Shown: positions 28,416-37,675, counted from the first letter of the stretch. The stretch is DNA of 64,000 nucleotides from Alphaproteobacteria bacterium 65-37 (GCA_001897995.1 MKRV01000286.1:1-64000); one strand, 5' to 3'. The notes: generated from the sequence alone by a model not told the origin. Translations and numbers: made by a program.

Positions 28416-29170
28416 CAGTCCAGTCGTTCGAGGAAAGCCGCCGCGGCCAGCCGCTCGGCCTCGCGCTTGCTGCCGCCGCGGCCGCGTGCCGGCTCATGGC
28501 CCTTGATCACCACGTCGACGACGAACACCGGCGCATGGGCCGGCCCTTCGCGTTCGACTTCGCGATAGCTGGGCAACGGCAGACGCCGTGCCTGGGCCCA
28601 TTCCTGCAGCGACGTCTTGGGATCGCGCGGCGGCGCACTGCCCTGCCGGTCGAGCCGGTCGCCCCAGAGCCTCTCCACACAGGCCGCCGCACGCTCGAAG
28701 CCGGCATCGAGATAGACGGCGCCCAGCAGGGCCTCCATGGCATCGGCCAGGATATTGGGCTGAATGCTGCCGCCATGCGCGCGCTCGGAATCGCCCAGCC
28801 GCAGGTAGGGCCCGAGGTCGATCGCGGTGGCGATCTCGACCAGCGTTTCGGCCCGCACCAGGGCGGCGTGCCGGCGCGCCAGCCCGCCCTCGCGCTCGTG
28901 CGGAAAGCGCTTCAGGAGCAGATCCGCCATGGCCAGCGACAGGATGCGGTCGCCGAGGAATTCGAGCCGTTCGTTGGCCTGCGGGAAGGCGGCCTTCAAT
29001 TCGGGCCGGCGGTCGAGCGCGCTGCGATGCGTCAACGCCTCGGCGGCGAACTCGGTTCGCGCGAAGACGTGCCCCAGACCTTCCGACAGCGCCGCCAGAT
29101 CGACGTCTGTCGGCGTCAGTGGATGGCCATGAAGAAACGGTTCCAACGTATGGCCTCGGGCCATTTCCAC
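28415..29170 (-). CDS. rnc: Ribonuclease III
   Basis: 251 residues. The endonuclease domain shows the signature NERLEFLGDRILSLAMADLL with Glu70 and Asp74, and the second acidic pair in ADAMEALLGAVYLDAGF. A double-stranded RNA-binding domain is at the C-terminus (PKTSLQEWAQARRLPLPSYR, GSKREAERLAAAAFLE). It cuts rRNA precursors and other duplex RNA. The likely start (29170 or ATG 29164) lies 49-55 bases inside the end of lepB, an unusually long overlap. No better in-frame start was found downstream. Confidence 0.96.
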   Translation of the reverse strand: MEMARGHTLEPFLHGHPLTPTDVDLAALSEGLGHVFARTEFAAEALTHRSALDRRPELKAAFPQANERLEFLGDRILSLAMADLLLKRFPHEREGGLARRHAALVRAETLVEIATAIDLGPYLRLGDSERAHGGSIQPNILADAMEALLGAVYLDAGFERAAACVERLWGDRLDRQGSAPPRDPKTSLQEWAQARRLPLPSYREVEREGPAHAPVFVVDVVIKGHEPARGRGGSKREAERLAAAAFLERLD

Positions 29171-29946
29171 GGCTCCAGCCAGCCTGCGGCCGAAGGATCG
29201 TGCGAGAAGAAGATGAATTCCGCTCGGCCGACAAGATTCTCCGAAGGCACGTACCAGCCGAGCTGGTCGCGATCACGCGTCGAGCCGGAGAAGTCGCGCA
29301 GCATCAGGCGCGTGCGGCTGTCGAGCGAATCGTCGCGATTATCGCCCATGACGAAATAGTTGCCCGCCGGCACCAGGAACTCCGGCGTGTTATCGGCCAT
29401 GCCGTTGTCCATGTACTCGAGCACGGTGTAGCTGCGGCCGTTGGGCAGGGTCTCGCGATAAAGCTTGCCCGCCTGATAGTGACCGTTGTTGCTCTTCACA
29501 TAATCGCCGATCAGCAGCCGCGGGACCGCCGTGCCGTTGATGTGCAGCACGCCGTTCGTCACCTGGATGCGATCGCCCGGCATGCCGACGATACGCTTGA
29601 TGTAGTCGGTGCGGTTGACGCCCTGCCCCTGGTCGCCGGGATACTTGAAGACGGCAACGTCCCCACGCTGCGGCGGCGAATCGAAGATGCGCCCCGAGAA
29701 GATACCCATCGAGAACGGGAAGGAGTGCTTGCTGTAGCCGTAGGAATACTTCGAGACGAAGAGATAGTCGCCGACCAGCAGGGTCGGGATCATCGATCCG
29801 CTCGGAATGTTGAAGGGTTCGATGGCGAAGGTTCGCACGACCAGTGCGATCAGCACGGCGTAGACGACCGTACGGACGGTCTCGCCCCAGCCGCCAGCCT
29901 TCTCCTGTCCCCGCTTCCGACGCTCAGCCACGTCTGTCATCGCCAT
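29116..29946 (-). CDS. lepB: Signal peptidase I
   Basis: 276 residues. A cytoplasmic basic N-terminus and one membrane helix (TVRTVVYAVLIALVVRTFAI) precede the catalytic Ser51 in PSGSMIPTL. The general base Lys117 is in YIKRIVGMPGD, and the conserved GDNRDDSLDSR box is near 230. It removes Sec and Tat signal peptides at the outer face of the membrane, including those of the TRAP and Bug receptors here. Position upstream of rnc and era is the conserved alphaproteobacterial order. acpS ends 100 bases upstream. Confidence 0.97.
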   Translation of the reverse strand: MAMTDVAERRKRGQEKAGGWGETVRTVVYAVLIALVVRTFAIEPFNIPSGSMIPTLLVGDYLFVSKYSYGYSKHSFPFSMGIFSGRIFDSPPQRGDVAVFKYPGDQGQGVNRTDYIKRIVGMPGDRIQVTNGVLHINGTAVPRLLIGDYVKSNNGHYQAGKLYRETLPNGRSYTVLEYMDNGMADNTPEFLVPAGNYFVMGDNRDDSLDSRTRLMLRDFSGSTRDRDQLGWYVPSENLVGRAEFIFFSHDPSAAGWLEPWKWPEAIRWNRFFMAIH

Positions 29947-30046
29947 TCCAGTTTGATGGAGCCGCGGCTATAGCAGGGCCCGACGGCCGTGTCTCCCGCC
30001 CCGGTTGAGGCATCTGCGCTGCCGTTTCGGCGGTTCGCGTTGTAAT

Positions 30047-30448
30047 TCATGTCTGCGGTACCGCCGAAATGATGACGATTGCCTGAGCCAATGGATATTC
30101 GTCGGTCAAAGTCAGGTCGATTTGCGGCGACATTCCGGCCGGCGTCATTTCCTGGAGCCGTACCAGAGCCCCACCGGTCAGCGCCATGGTGGGACGGCCA
30201 CTACGCTGGTTGATGACGCCCATGTCACGCCAGAACACGCCTCGGCGCAAGCCCGTTCCCAGGGCCTTGGAGCAGGCTTCCTTGGCGGCAAATCGCTTGG
30301 CATAGCTTGCCGCGCGGGTCACGCGGCCTTCCGATCGCTTTTGTTCGGTCTCAGTGAAGATTCGCTGCACGAACCGATCGCCGAACCGCTCCAGCGATTT
30401 CTCGATACGCCTGATATCGCAGAGGTCGTTGCCGATGCCCAGGATCAC
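30047..30448 (-). CDS. acpS: Holo-[acyl-carrier-protein] synthase
   Basis: 133 residues. Mg-binding residues Asp8 ([13 protein letters not shown]) and Glu57 ([15 protein letters not shown]) are present, as is the TEQK motif. It transfers phosphopantetheine from CoA to ACP for fatty-acid synthesis. The start overlaps the pdxJ stop (ATGA), so the two are translationally coupled. This pdxJ-acpS pair is widespread in proteobacteria. The 100-base gap to lepB shows no gene. Confidence 0.96.
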   Translation of the reverse strand: MILGIGNDLCDIRRIEKSLERFGDRFVQRIFTETEQKRSEGRVTRAASYAKRFAAKEACSKALGTGLRRGVFWRDMGVINQRSGRPTMALTGGALVRLQEMTPAGMSPQIDLTLTDEYPLAQAIVIISAVPQT

Positions 30449-31197
30449 GCCGGCGTCCCTCCGGCGCGGGCCGCATCCATGATCCGGCGCATTTCGCGGA
30501 TCGCCGGCTCCAGGCCGATGAAGATCGCCTCCCCCACCAGGAAGTGCCCGATATTGAGTTCACGGACTTCCGGGATGGCGGCGATCGGCCCGACATCGGA
30601 ATAGCTGAGACCATGGCCGGCATGGCATTCGAGGCCGAGTTTGCCGCAGAGTGCCGCCGCTCTCACGATCCGCTCGAGCTCCGCCTGCTTGGCCGTCCCC
30701 TCGATCTCGCAATAGCGGCCGGTGTGCAATTCGACCACCGGGGCGCCCAAGGTGACCGCCGCCTCGAGCTGGCGTGGGTCGGCCTCGATGAACAGCGACA
30801 CCCGAATGCCGGCATCGCGCAGCCGAGCAACCATCGGCTTCAGGTGGTTGTGCTGGCCGGCAGCGTCGAGGCCACCCTCGGTCGTCCGCTCCTCGCGCTT
30901 CTCCGGCACGATGCAGGCCGCGTGCGGCCGATGGCGCAGTGCGATGTCGACCATCTCCTGCGTCGCCGCCATCTCGAAGTTGAGCGGCACCTTGAGTTCG
31001 CGCATCAGCCCTTCGATGTCGGTGTCGACGATATGCCGACGGTCCTCGCGCAGATGGGCGGTGATTCCGTCGGCGCCGGCCGCCTCGGCGAGCCGGGCGG
31101 CGCGCAGCGGATCGGGCAGATGGCCGCCGCGGGCGTTACGCACGGTGGCGACATGGTCGATATTGACGCCGAGACGCAAGGGATGAGGCGCAGGCAT
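30445..31197 (-). CDS. pdxJ: Pyridoxine 5'-phosphate synthase
   Basis: 250 residues. TIM-barrel enzyme condensing 1-deoxyxylulose 5-phosphate with 3-amino-2-oxopropyl phosphate in the DXP-dependent vitamin B6 pathway. Family motifs are [46 protein letters not shown]-like ([17 protein letters not shown]), [16 protein letters not shown], and [20 protein letters not shown]. It follows rsh by 38 bases and overlaps acpS by 4. Usual family length is about 240-250. Confidence 0.97.
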   Translation of the reverse strand: MPAPHPLRLGVNIDHVATVRNARGGHLPDPLRAARLAEAAGADGITAHLREDRRHIVDTDIEGLMRELKVPLNFEMAATQEMVDIALRHRPHAACIVPEKREERTTEGGLDAAGQHNHLKPMVARLRDAGIRVSLFIEADPRQLEAAVTLGAPVVELHTGRYCEIEGTAKQAELERIVRAAALCGKLGLECHAGHGLSYSDVGPIAAIPEVRELNIGHFLVGEAIFIGLEPAIREMRRIMDAARAGGTPA

Positions 31198-31235
31198 ACT
31201 CTACTTTCGCGAGAAGAGGATCGGGGAGAAGGCCG

Positions 31236-33419
31236 TCAATTGCGGGCGCGTTCGACAGCGTTGATCGCGGGCGTGGCGCGCAACGCCGCGGTGATGTCCG
31301 CGAGATGCTTCACGTCCGAGACCTCGACATCGATCACCATGTCGAAGAAGTCCATCGACCGGTTGACGATGCGCAGGTTCGATATGTTGCCTTCATGGCG
31401 GGCGATCACGGTGGACAGGCTCGACAGGCTGCCCGGCTGGTTGGCGACCGTGATCTTGAGCCGGCCGGTATAGACGCCGCCCTCGCCCTCGCCGACCGAG
31501 TCCCAGCCGACATCGATCCAGCGTTCGGGCGACTCCGAGAAGCTCTCGAGCGTGGCGCAGTCGATCGTATGGATGGTGACGCCCTTGCCGGTGGTGATGA
31601 TGCCGACGATGCGGTCGCCCGGCAGCGGATGGCAACAGCGGGCGAAATGCACTGCCATGCCGGGGATCAGACCGCGGATGGCGATCTGGCCCTGCTCGCC
31701 GCGGGCGCGCGGTGCATCGGCCTTGCCGCCTTTGCCGGCCTTGGCGCGGGCGCGCGAGATCGGCACGACATCGGCGCCGCTTTTGCGATTTTGCTTGAGG
31801 CCCGGATAGACGGCGGTCAGCACTTCGCGGGCGCCGGTCAGGCCGGCGCCGACCGCCGCCACCAAATCGTCGGTCGTCGCCTGCTTGAAGTTGGCGCGCA
31901 CCCCGTCGAGGCCCTTCTCGGTGACTTCGTAGCCTTCCTCGTGGAATGCCTTGTCGAGAAGCGACCGGCCGAGCTGGATGTATTGCTCGCGCTGACGCAC
32001 GCGGATGAAGCGGCGGATCGCGGCCTTGGCTTTGCCGGTGACGACGAAGCGCTCCCAGGTCGGCGACGGCGTCTGTGCCTTGGACGTGACGATCTCGACC
32101 TGATCGCCGTTCGCGAGCTGCGTCCGGAGCGGCTGCATGCGGCCGTTGATCTTGGCGCCGACGCAGATGTCGCCCACCTGACTGTGAACGGCATAGGCGA
32201 AGTCGATCGGCGTCGCGCCGCGCGGCAGGGCGATCAGCTTGCCCTTGGGCGTGAAGCAGAAGACCTGGTCCTGGAACATCTCGAGCTTGGTGTGCTCGAG
32301 GAATTCCTCGGCGTTGGGCGCCTTGTCGAGAATATCGATCAGGCTGCGCAGCCAGGCATATTGCGGCGCGTCGGTCGACGTCTCGCCCTGCTTGTAGATC
32401 CAGTGCGCGGCGACGCCACGCTCGGCCTGGTCCTGCATCTCGCTGGTGCGGATCTGGATCTCGATGCGTTGTCCCAGCGGACCGATCACGCCGGTATGCA
32501 GCGAGCGATAGCCGTTGGGCTTGGGAACGGAGATGTAGTCCTTGAAGCGCTGCGGCAGCACCTGGTAGCTGCCGTGCAGCAGGCCGAGCGCCTGATAGCA
32601 CTGGGCGATGTCGGCGACGATGATGCGGAAGGCCATGATGTCGGCAAGCTGCTCGAACGACACGTTCTTCTTCTGCATCTTGCGCCAGATCGAATAGGGC
32701 GTTTTCTCCCGCCCCGAGACTTGCGCCTCGAGGCCGCCCTCCTTCAGCGTCTTGATCAGCTCGGCCTCGATCTGCGGCACCAGCTTGTCGCCACGCTCGC
32801 GCAGGTAGCCCTGTCGCGCCAGGACGGAGGCGCGGCCGTCGGGATTGAGCTCGGCGAAGGCCAGCTCTTCGAGCTCCCGCTTCACCTTCTCCATGCCGAT
32901 GCGCGAGGCGAGCGGCGCGTAGAGGTCCATGGTCTCGCGCGCGATGCGCTTGCGGCGGTGGTCTTCCTTGATGTGGTGCAGGGTCCGCATGTTGTGCAGA
33001 CGGTCGGCAAGCTTCACCAGCAGCACCCGGATGTCCGAGGACATCGCCAGCACCAGCTTGCGCAGGTTCTCGGCTTCCTTGGTGCTTTCGGACTGGATTT
33101 CCAGGCGACTGAGCTTGGTGACGCCATCGACCAGCCGGGCGATCTCCTCGCCGAACATGCCGGCGATCTCGTCCCGGGTGGCGTCGGTGTCCTCCAGTGT
33201 ATCGTGCAGCAGCCCGGTCACGATCGAGGCAGTGTCCAGGCGCATCTCGGCCAGGATGCCCGCCACCTCCACCGGATGGGAAAAATAGGGGTCGCCGGAG
33301 GCGCGTAGCTGGTTGCCGTGTTTTTTCAGGCCATAGACGTAGGCGCGGTTGAGGACGTCCTCGTCCGCATCCGGATCGTAGGCCTGTACGCGTTCGACAA
33401 GTTCAAACTGACGGATCAT
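31236..33419 (-). CDS. rsh: Bifunctional (p)ppGpp synthetase/hydrolase, Rel/SpoT homologue
   Basis: 727 residues. The HD hydrolase domain at about 25-190 is intact (YFSHPVEVAG, LLHDTLEDT, VKLADRLHNMRTL). The synthetase domain is at about 230-345 (RFKDYISVPKPNGYRSLHT, IEIQIRTSEM). The RFKD form of the motif is the one found in bifunctional enzymes. A TGS domain (FCFTPKGKLIALPRGATPIDFAYAVH-like) is near 390-450 and an ACT domain is at the C-terminus. It sets the stringent-response alarmone level. Single Rel-type enzymes are usual in Alphaproteobacteria. It follows rpoZ by 81 bases, the conserved pairing. Confidence 0.96.
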   Translation of the reverse strand: MIRQFELVERVQAYDPDADEDVLNRAYVYGLKKHGNQLRASGDPYFSHPVEVAGILAEMRLDTASIVTGLLHDTLEDTDATRDEIAGMFGEEIARLVDGVTKLSRLEIQSESTKEAENLRKLVLAMSSDIRVLLVKLADRLHNMRTLHHIKEDHRRKRIARETMDLYAPLASRIGMEKVKRELEELAFAELNPDGRASVLARQGYLRERGDKLVPQIEAELIKTLKEGGLEAQVSGREKTPYSIWRKMQKKNVSFEQLADIMAFRIIVADIAQCYQALGLLHGSYQVLPQRFKDYISVPKPNGYRSLHTGVIGPLGQRIEIQIRTSEMQDQAERGVAAHWIYKQGETSTDAPQYAWLRSLIDILDKAPNAEEFLEHTKLEMFQDQVFCFTPKGKLIALPRGATPIDFAYAVHSQVGDICVGAKINGRMQPLRTQLANGDQVEIVTSKAQTPSPTWERFVVTGKAKAAIRRFIRVRQREQYIQLGRSLLDKAFHEEGYEVTEKGLDGVRANFKQATTDDLVAAVGAGLTGAREVLTAVYPGLKQNRKSGADVVPISRARAKAGKGGKADAPRARGEQGQIAIRGLIPGMAVHFARCCHPLPGDRIVGIITTGKGVTIHTIDCATLESFSESPERWIDVGWDSVGEGEGGVYTGRLKITVANQPGSLSSLSTVIARHEGNISNLRIVNRSMDFFDMVIDVEVSDVKHLADITAALRATPAINAVERARN

Positions 33420-33500
33420 GGCAATCGCCCATTATATGGGGACGATTGCGTTCACTCCACGACGTTTGCACAAATAGCAGGGCTCGACCCCGCCTTGGTG

Positions 33501-33863
33501 CTACTCGGTGACGTCGTCTTCCTCGGCCATCGGCAACGCCTTGGGCTGCGCCGCCTCGGCACCGCCCTGCGCCAGGGCGGCCGCCAGCTCCTGCTCGAGC
33601 TCGGCCATCTCGTTGACCTCCTCGGGCTTGTCGACGTCGGCATGCTTCTGCATGCCGGAGATCAGCGAGTCCTTGAGCTGGCCGTGATCCAGCTTCAGCT
33701 CGGCAATCTCGCGCAGCGCCACGACCGGGTTCTTGTCGCGATCACGGTCGAGGGTGATCTGCGCACCGGCCGAGATGTCGCGCGCGCGCTGGGCGGCGAA
33801 CATGACGAGCTCGAAACGGTTCGGCACCTGCAGGATGCAGTCTTCGACGGTGACACGCGCCAT
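33501..33863 (-). CDS. rpoZ: RNA polymerase omega subunit
   Basis: 120 residues. [20 protein letters not shown] and [20 protein letters not shown] are the omega core that holds the beta' subunit. [13 protein letters not shown] follows. A Glu/Ala-rich tail (about 85-120) is typical of alphaproteobacterial omega. In other bacteria omega also forms the ppGpp site with beta', which suits its place directly upstream of rsh. The 76-base gap to folK shows no other gene. Confidence 0.95.
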   Translation of the reverse strand: MARVTVEDCILQVPNRFELVMFAAQRARDISAGAQITLDRDRDKNPVVALREIAELKLDHGQLKDSLISGMQKHADVDKPEEVNEMAELEQELAAALAQGGAEAAQPKALPMAEEDDVTE

Positions 33864-33939
33864 GGCGGACCTCTGAATTCCCGGGAGCCGCGGGTTATAG
33901 ACGTCCCCCGCTAAAAATCAACTGATTGCGGCCTTTTCA

Positions 33940-34455
33940 CTAGAAACGGTAGGCCTCCTGCTCCGGTGGCAAGGCGGCCAGCAGGTCCTTGATCGGCACC
34001 CCAGATGTGGGGTGGCGCCATTCCGGCGCCAAGTCGAAGAGAGGTCGCAGCACGAAGGCCCGGTCGGCCATCCGGGGATGCGGCAGGGTGGCTTTTCCGT
34101 CCGCCGGGGCTGCTATTTCCCCACGATAATCGAGTAAATCCAGGTCGATCAGTCGCGGGGCGTTCGGCACCGTGCGCACCCGGCCAAACAAGTCCTCGAT
34201 GGCGTGCAGATTCAGCAGCAAATCGTCGGCCGACAGGCCGGTGGCCACCTCGGCCACGATGTTCACGTACCAGGGCTGGTCGGAGATTGGGACCGGAGCC
34301 GTGCGGTACCAGGGCGAGTGCCGCAACACCTCGACATTCCGCCGTCCCAGTTCCAGCAGCGCAGCCACCAGGGTCTCGCGTGGCGAGCCGTAATTGGGGT
34401 GCGCGACGTTGGCTCCGGCACCAACGAAGATTGTCCGACAGCCTGCTTTGTCCAC
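33940..34455 (-). CDS. folK: 6-hydroxymethyl-7,8-dihydropterin pyrophosphokinase
   Basis: 171 residues from GTG 34455, chosen because GGAGGT lies 8 bases before it; two TTG codons at 34461 and 34458 are closer than ideal. HPPK motifs: IFVGAGANV at the start, HSPWYRTAPVP, QPWYVNIVAEVAT, VRTVPNAPRLIDLDLLDY (Mg-binding Asp pair), LPHPRMADRAFVLRPL. It activates the pterin for folate synthesis. FolB and FolP are not adjacent. It is divergent from the NYN-domain gene across 144 bases. Confidence 0.93.
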   Translation of the reverse strand: MDKAGCRTIFVGAGANVAHPNYGSPRETLVAALLELGRRNVEVLRHSPWYRTAPVPISDQPWYVNIVAEVATGLSADDLLLNLHAIEDLFGRVRTVPNAPRLIDLDLLDYRGEIAAPADGKATLPHPRMADRAFVLRPLFDLAPEWRHPTSGVPIKDLLAALPPEQEAYRF

Positions 34456-34599
34456 CAACAAATACCTCCAACCCCTTGTGAACTATAGGATAATGACCTA
34501 ATCTTCAGTCGCCGTGGGAGGGGTATGGGTTATTCAGCTCCATCGGCTACATAAATTTTATTTCTCTCCCTGCGCATATTCTTCAAAGGGATAGCCGCC

Positions 34600-35229
34600 A
34601 TGAAGGGCCATTTTTACGAAAACGAGCGTGTCGCGCTTTTCATCGACGGCGCCAATCTCTATTCCGCTGCCCGGTCGCTGGGTTTCGACATCGACTATCG
34701 CCGCCTCCTGAAGGTGTTTCGGGACAAGGGCCGGCTGGTCCGCGCCTATTACTACACCGCCCTGGTGGAGGATCAGGAGTATTCGCCGATCCGGCCGCTG
34801 GTCGATTGGCTGGACTACAACGGCTACACCATGGTCACCAAGCCGACCAAGGAATTCACCGATGCCATGGGGCGCCGCAAGATCAAGGGCAACATGGACA
34901 TCGAGCTGGCCATCGACGTGCTCGAAATGGCTGAGCACCTGGACCATGTGATCCTGTTCTCCGGTGATGGCGATTTTCGCCGCCTGGTCGAGGCCGTGCA
35001 GCGCCGTGGCCTGCGTGTCTCGGTCGTCAGCACCATCAAGTCGTCACCGCCGATGGTGGCCGACGAGCTGCGCCGCCAGGCCGACGAGTTCATCGAGCTG
35101 AGCGAGCTTGCGCCGCTGATCGCCCGCACCCAGTCGGAGCGCGCCCCGCGGCCGGCCGCCGCCGCTGGCCGTGACCCGGGATCCGACTATGACGAAAGCC
35201 CCTCCGAATCGCTGATGCGCTCGGCCTAG
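34600..35229 (+). CDS. NYN-domain protein, LabA/DUF88 family
   Basis: 209 residues. A PIN-like NYN nuclease fold with the expected acidic residues: FIDGANLYSAARSLG (Asp near 16), KGNMDIELAIDVLEMAE, and LFSGDGDFRRLVEAV, then GLRVSVVSTIKSSPP and LRRQADEFIELSEL. The C-terminus (about 175-209) is disordered and Ala/Pro/Ser-rich. Such proteins are thought to cut RNA, but activity is proven for few members. AAGGGAT precedes the ATG. It is followed within 25 bases by the uracil-DNA glycosylase gene, suggesting co-transcription. Confidence 0.92.
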   Translation: MKGHFYENERVALFIDGANLYSAARSLGFDIDYRRLLKVFRDKGRLVRAYYYTALVEDQEYSPIRPLVDWLDYNGYTMVTKPTKEFTDAMGRRKIKGNMDIELAIDVLEMAEHLDHVILFSGDGDFRRLVEAVQRRGLRVSVVSTIKSSPPMVADELRRQADEFIELSELAPLIARTQSERAPRPAAAAGRDPGSDYDESPSESLMRSA

Positions 35230-35254
35230 GCCCGATTTTCCAGGCTGGGTCCCT

Positions 35255-35905
35255 GTGGCTGCGTCGCCGTTCGAAGAGCCGCCGCTCGACTGCCCGCGCT
35301 GTCCCAGGCTCGTGGGATTCCGGCAGGAGCTGCAGGGCCTTCATCCTGACTGGAAGAATGCGCCGGTTCGCTCGTTTGGCGGGCTGGACGCACGCCTGCT
35401 GATCGTCGGCCTGGCGCCCGGCATGCGGGGCGCCAATCGGACGGGTCGGCCGTTCACCGGCGACTATGCCGGCGACCTGCTCTACTCGACCCTGCTCAAG
35501 TTCGGCTTTGCGCAGGGCACCTACCGTGCCGATCCCCAGGACGGCCTGCGGCTGGTCGATTGCCGCATCGCCAACGCGGTGCGCTGCCTGCCGCCGGAAA
35601 ACAAGCCGCTGCCTGTCGAATTCACTGCCTGCCGGCCGTTCCTGCAGGCCGAACTGGCGGTGATGCCCCGCCTCAGGCTGCTGGTGGCGCTCGGCAAGGG
35701 CGCCCACGACCAGATCCTGCGCGCCCTCACGGTACGCCCGGCCGGTGCCTATCCCTTCATCCATGGTCGTCTGCACACGCTGCCGACGGGCCTCGTCCTG
35801 GCCGACAGCTACCACTGCTCGCGCTACAACACGAACACTGGCCGCCTCACGACCGACATGTTCCACCAGGTCTTCGACGGAGTGCGCCGCACGCTGGAGG
35901 ACTGA
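35255..35905 (+). CDS. Family 5 uracil-DNA glycosylase (UDGb)
   Basis: 216 residues from a GTG start. The active-site motif GLAPGMRGANRTGRPFTGD at about 52-70 is of UDGb type, with Ala in place of the catalytic Asp/Asn used by other families. Four Cys likely hold a [4Fe-4S] cluster: Cys13, Cys16, Cys111 and Cys126. The second motif HCSRYNTNTGRLT is also typical. UDGb removes uracil, hypoxanthine and other deaminated bases from DNA. The stop overlaps the ATG of the HD-domain gene by one base, showing translational coupling. Confidence 0.92.
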   Translation: MAASPFEEPPLDCPRCPRLVGFRQELQGLHPDWKNAPVRSFGGLDARLLIVGLAPGMRGANRTGRPFTGDYAGDLLYSTLLKFGFAQGTYRADPQDGLRLVDCRIANAVRCLPPENKPLPVEFTACRPFLQAELAVMPRLRLLVALGKGAHDQILRALTVRPAGAYPFIHGRLHTLPTGLVLADSYHCSRYNTNTGRLTTDMFHQVFDGVRRTLED

Positions 35906-36498
35906 TGCTTCTCCTGGATCACCTGCCGTTGCTCGAGGCCGCACGCCTGCACTATCGGCAACCCCATCGCGGCTATCACAATCAGGAGCATCTCGACGAG
36001 CTGATCGCACTGGCGCGGCGCTACACGCCCGACCTGGACACCGCCGAGCAGCTCGCCCTTCTCTTCCACGACGCCGTCTACGTACCGGGCGCCGGGCATG
36101 GCCTCAACGAGGCGCTGTCGGCCCGCCTCATGCGGGCGACGATCGCCGCTCTTGGCCGCACCGACCGACTGCTCGCCGGCCTCACCGAAGGGGAGCTGCA
36201 AAAGGCCGCGACGATCATCGAAGCGACGACGCACGATCGGGAGCCGCCGGCGGAGGCCGCGCGCCTCTGCGATCTAGACCTCTGGCGCCTCGCTGCCCCC
36301 TGGCCGGACTTCGAGCGTCACGCCGACGGCGTGCGGCACGAGTACCTTCACCTCGTCGGCAGCGACGAGGCCTTCTGGACGGCGCGGCGCGCCTTCTATC
36401 GCGACATGCTGAAGAAGCCGCATCTGTTCGCGACTGCCGACTTCCGTGACCGCTTCGAGGCCGCCGCTCGCGCGAACCTCGAGCGGGCTTCGACGTAG
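35905..36498 (+). CDS. HD-domain predicted phosphohydrolase (COG4339 type)
   Basis: 197 residues from the ATG that overlaps the glycosylase stop. Metal-binding residues are recognisable: YHNQEHLDELIAL near 30, LALLFHDAVYVPG near 50-62, and CDLDLWRLA near 120. This matches the short predicted metal-dependent HD superfamily proteins without a known substrate. Tight coupling with UDGb suggests a role in nucleotide-pool cleaning or repair, but that is an inference. It ends 19 bases before the stop of the opposing glutathione peroxidase gene. Confidence 0.85.
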   Translation: MLLLDHLPLLEAARLHYRQPHRGYHNQEHLDELIALARRYTPDLDTAEQLALLFHDAVYVPGAGHGLNEALSARLMRATIAALGRTDRLLAGLTEGELQKAATIIEATTHDREPPAEAARLCDLDLWRLAAPWPDFERHADGVRHEYLHLVGSDEAFWTARRAFYRDMLKKPHLFATADFRDRFEAAARANLERAST

Positions 36499-36517
36499 CG
36501 CCGGACCGCGGTCTGGA

Positions 36518-36994
36518 CTACTTCAACGCCGCTTCGATCGCCTGGGTGATCTCGCTGGAGCCCGGGCGCACGCGGCTGGGCCAGGCACCGAGCAAGGTGC
36601 CGTCCTTGCCGATCAGGTACTTGTGGAAGTTCCACTTCGGCGCCGCGCCCTCCCCCGCTTGCGCGGCAATCCACTGGTAGAGGGCATGCGCGTCGGCACC
36701 GATCACCTTCTGCTTGGCAGTGAGCGGAAAGGAAACGCCGTACATCGATTCGCAGAACTTGGCGATTTCGGGCTCGGTACGCGGCTCCTGCGCGCCGAAA
36801 TCGTTCGACGGCACGCCGAGCACGACCAGACCGCGCACTCCGTAAGTGTCGTGCAGCTTCTGCAGGTCGGTGTATTGCGGTGTAAACCCGCAATAGGAGG
36901 CGACGTTCACCAGGAGGACCGGTTTCCCGGCCAGGCTCTTCATCTCCAACGGCTTGCCGTCGATCGTGGTGAAGTTGAAATCGTGGGCCGACAT
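36518..36994 (-). CDS. Glutathione peroxidase family protein (Cys type)
   Basis: 158 residues, short cytoplasmic form without signal peptide. The peroxidatic Cys35 is in NVASYCGFTPQY, the supporting Gln in FGAQEP (about 71), and the Trp/Asn in KWNFHKYLIGKDG (about 120). It reduces hydrogen peroxide or organic hydroperoxides, usually with thioredoxin in bacterial members. The NxF motif reads NDFGAQEP instead of the common NQFGGQEP. It starts 1 base after the stop of the molybdopterin oxidoreductase gene, so both may form one oxidative-stress unit. Confidence 0.95.
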   Translation of the reverse strand: MSAHDFNFTTIDGKPLEMKSLAGKPVLLVNVASYCGFTPQYTDLQKLHDTYGVRGLVVLGVPSNDFGAQEPRTEPEIAKFCESMYGVSFPLTAKQKVIGADAHALYQWIAAQAGEGAAPKWNFHKYLIGKDGTLLGAWPSRVRPGSSEITQAIEAALK

Positions 36995-36995
36995 G

Positions 36996-37667
36996 TCAGG
37001 GCTCCTCGTCGTAGCGTTGTTCCAGCCAGGGATCGCCGTAATTGTGGTAGCCGCGCAGTTCCCAGAAGCCCGGCTTGTCGAACACCGAGAACTCGATCCG
37101 CTTGATCCACTTGGCGCTCTTCCAGAAGTAGAGCTTGGGGATCACGATCCTAAGCGGGCCGCCATGCTCGCGGCTGATCGGCTCGCCGTTCCAGCTCCAG
37201 GCCAGCATCACGTCGTCCGCCGAGAAGTCGGCCAGCGGCACATTGGTGGTGTAAGTATCGTAGGAGTGGAAGATGACATGCTGCGCCGACGCTTTGGGCT
37301 TCACCAGTGCCAGCAGGTCGCGCGCGCTCACCCCTTCCCAGAGGTTGTCGTAACGCGACCAGGCCGTGACGCAATGGATATCGGTCGTGATCCGGGTCTG
37401 GGGCAGGTCGGTGAACTCGCCCCATTTCCAGTTCTGCGGCGCTTCGACTTCACCGTCGACGAACAGGCGCCACGCATGGGTCGGAATCTCGGGCTGAATG
37501 CCGAGATCGAGGACGGGCCAATTGTCGACCTTGCGCTGGCCCGGCGGCAGGCGCTGCGAGTGGGCCGCGGTCTTGCCGGTCAGCAGCCGGCCGTCCTCGG
37601 CCCATTTCTGCTTGCTGTCGATCAGCTTGCTCTTGAGCTTGCCGAACAGGGTGACGTCGTCGGCCAT
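36996..37667 (-). CDS. Sulfite-oxidase-like molybdopterin oxidoreductase
   Basis: 223 residues from ATG 37667. The fold is the SUOX molybdopterin domain: RLFVDGEVEAP, DIHCVTAWSRYDNLWEGV with the Mo-ligand Cys99, SYDTYTTNVPLADF, EHGGPLRIVIPKLYFWKSAKW and the end GYHNYGDPW. Unlike YedY/MsrP it has no Tat signal, so it should be cytoplasmic. Relatives are annotated as sulfite oxidase-like oxidoreductases with unproved substrates. It lies between the acyl-CoA ligase gene (8 bases) and glutathione peroxidase. Confidence 0.93.
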   Translation of the reverse strand: MADDVTLFGKLKSKLIDSKQKWAEDGRLLTGKTAAHSQRLPPGQRKVDNWPVLDLGIQPEIPTHAWRLFVDGEVEAPQNWKWGEFTDLPQTRITTDIHCVTAWSRYDNLWEGVSARDLLALVKPKASAQHVIFHSYDTYTTNVPLADFSADDVMLAWSWNGEPISREHGGPLRIVIPKLYFWKSAKWIKRIEFSVFDKPGFWELRGYHNYGDPWLEQRYDEEP

Positions 37668-37675
37668 GGGCTCCC

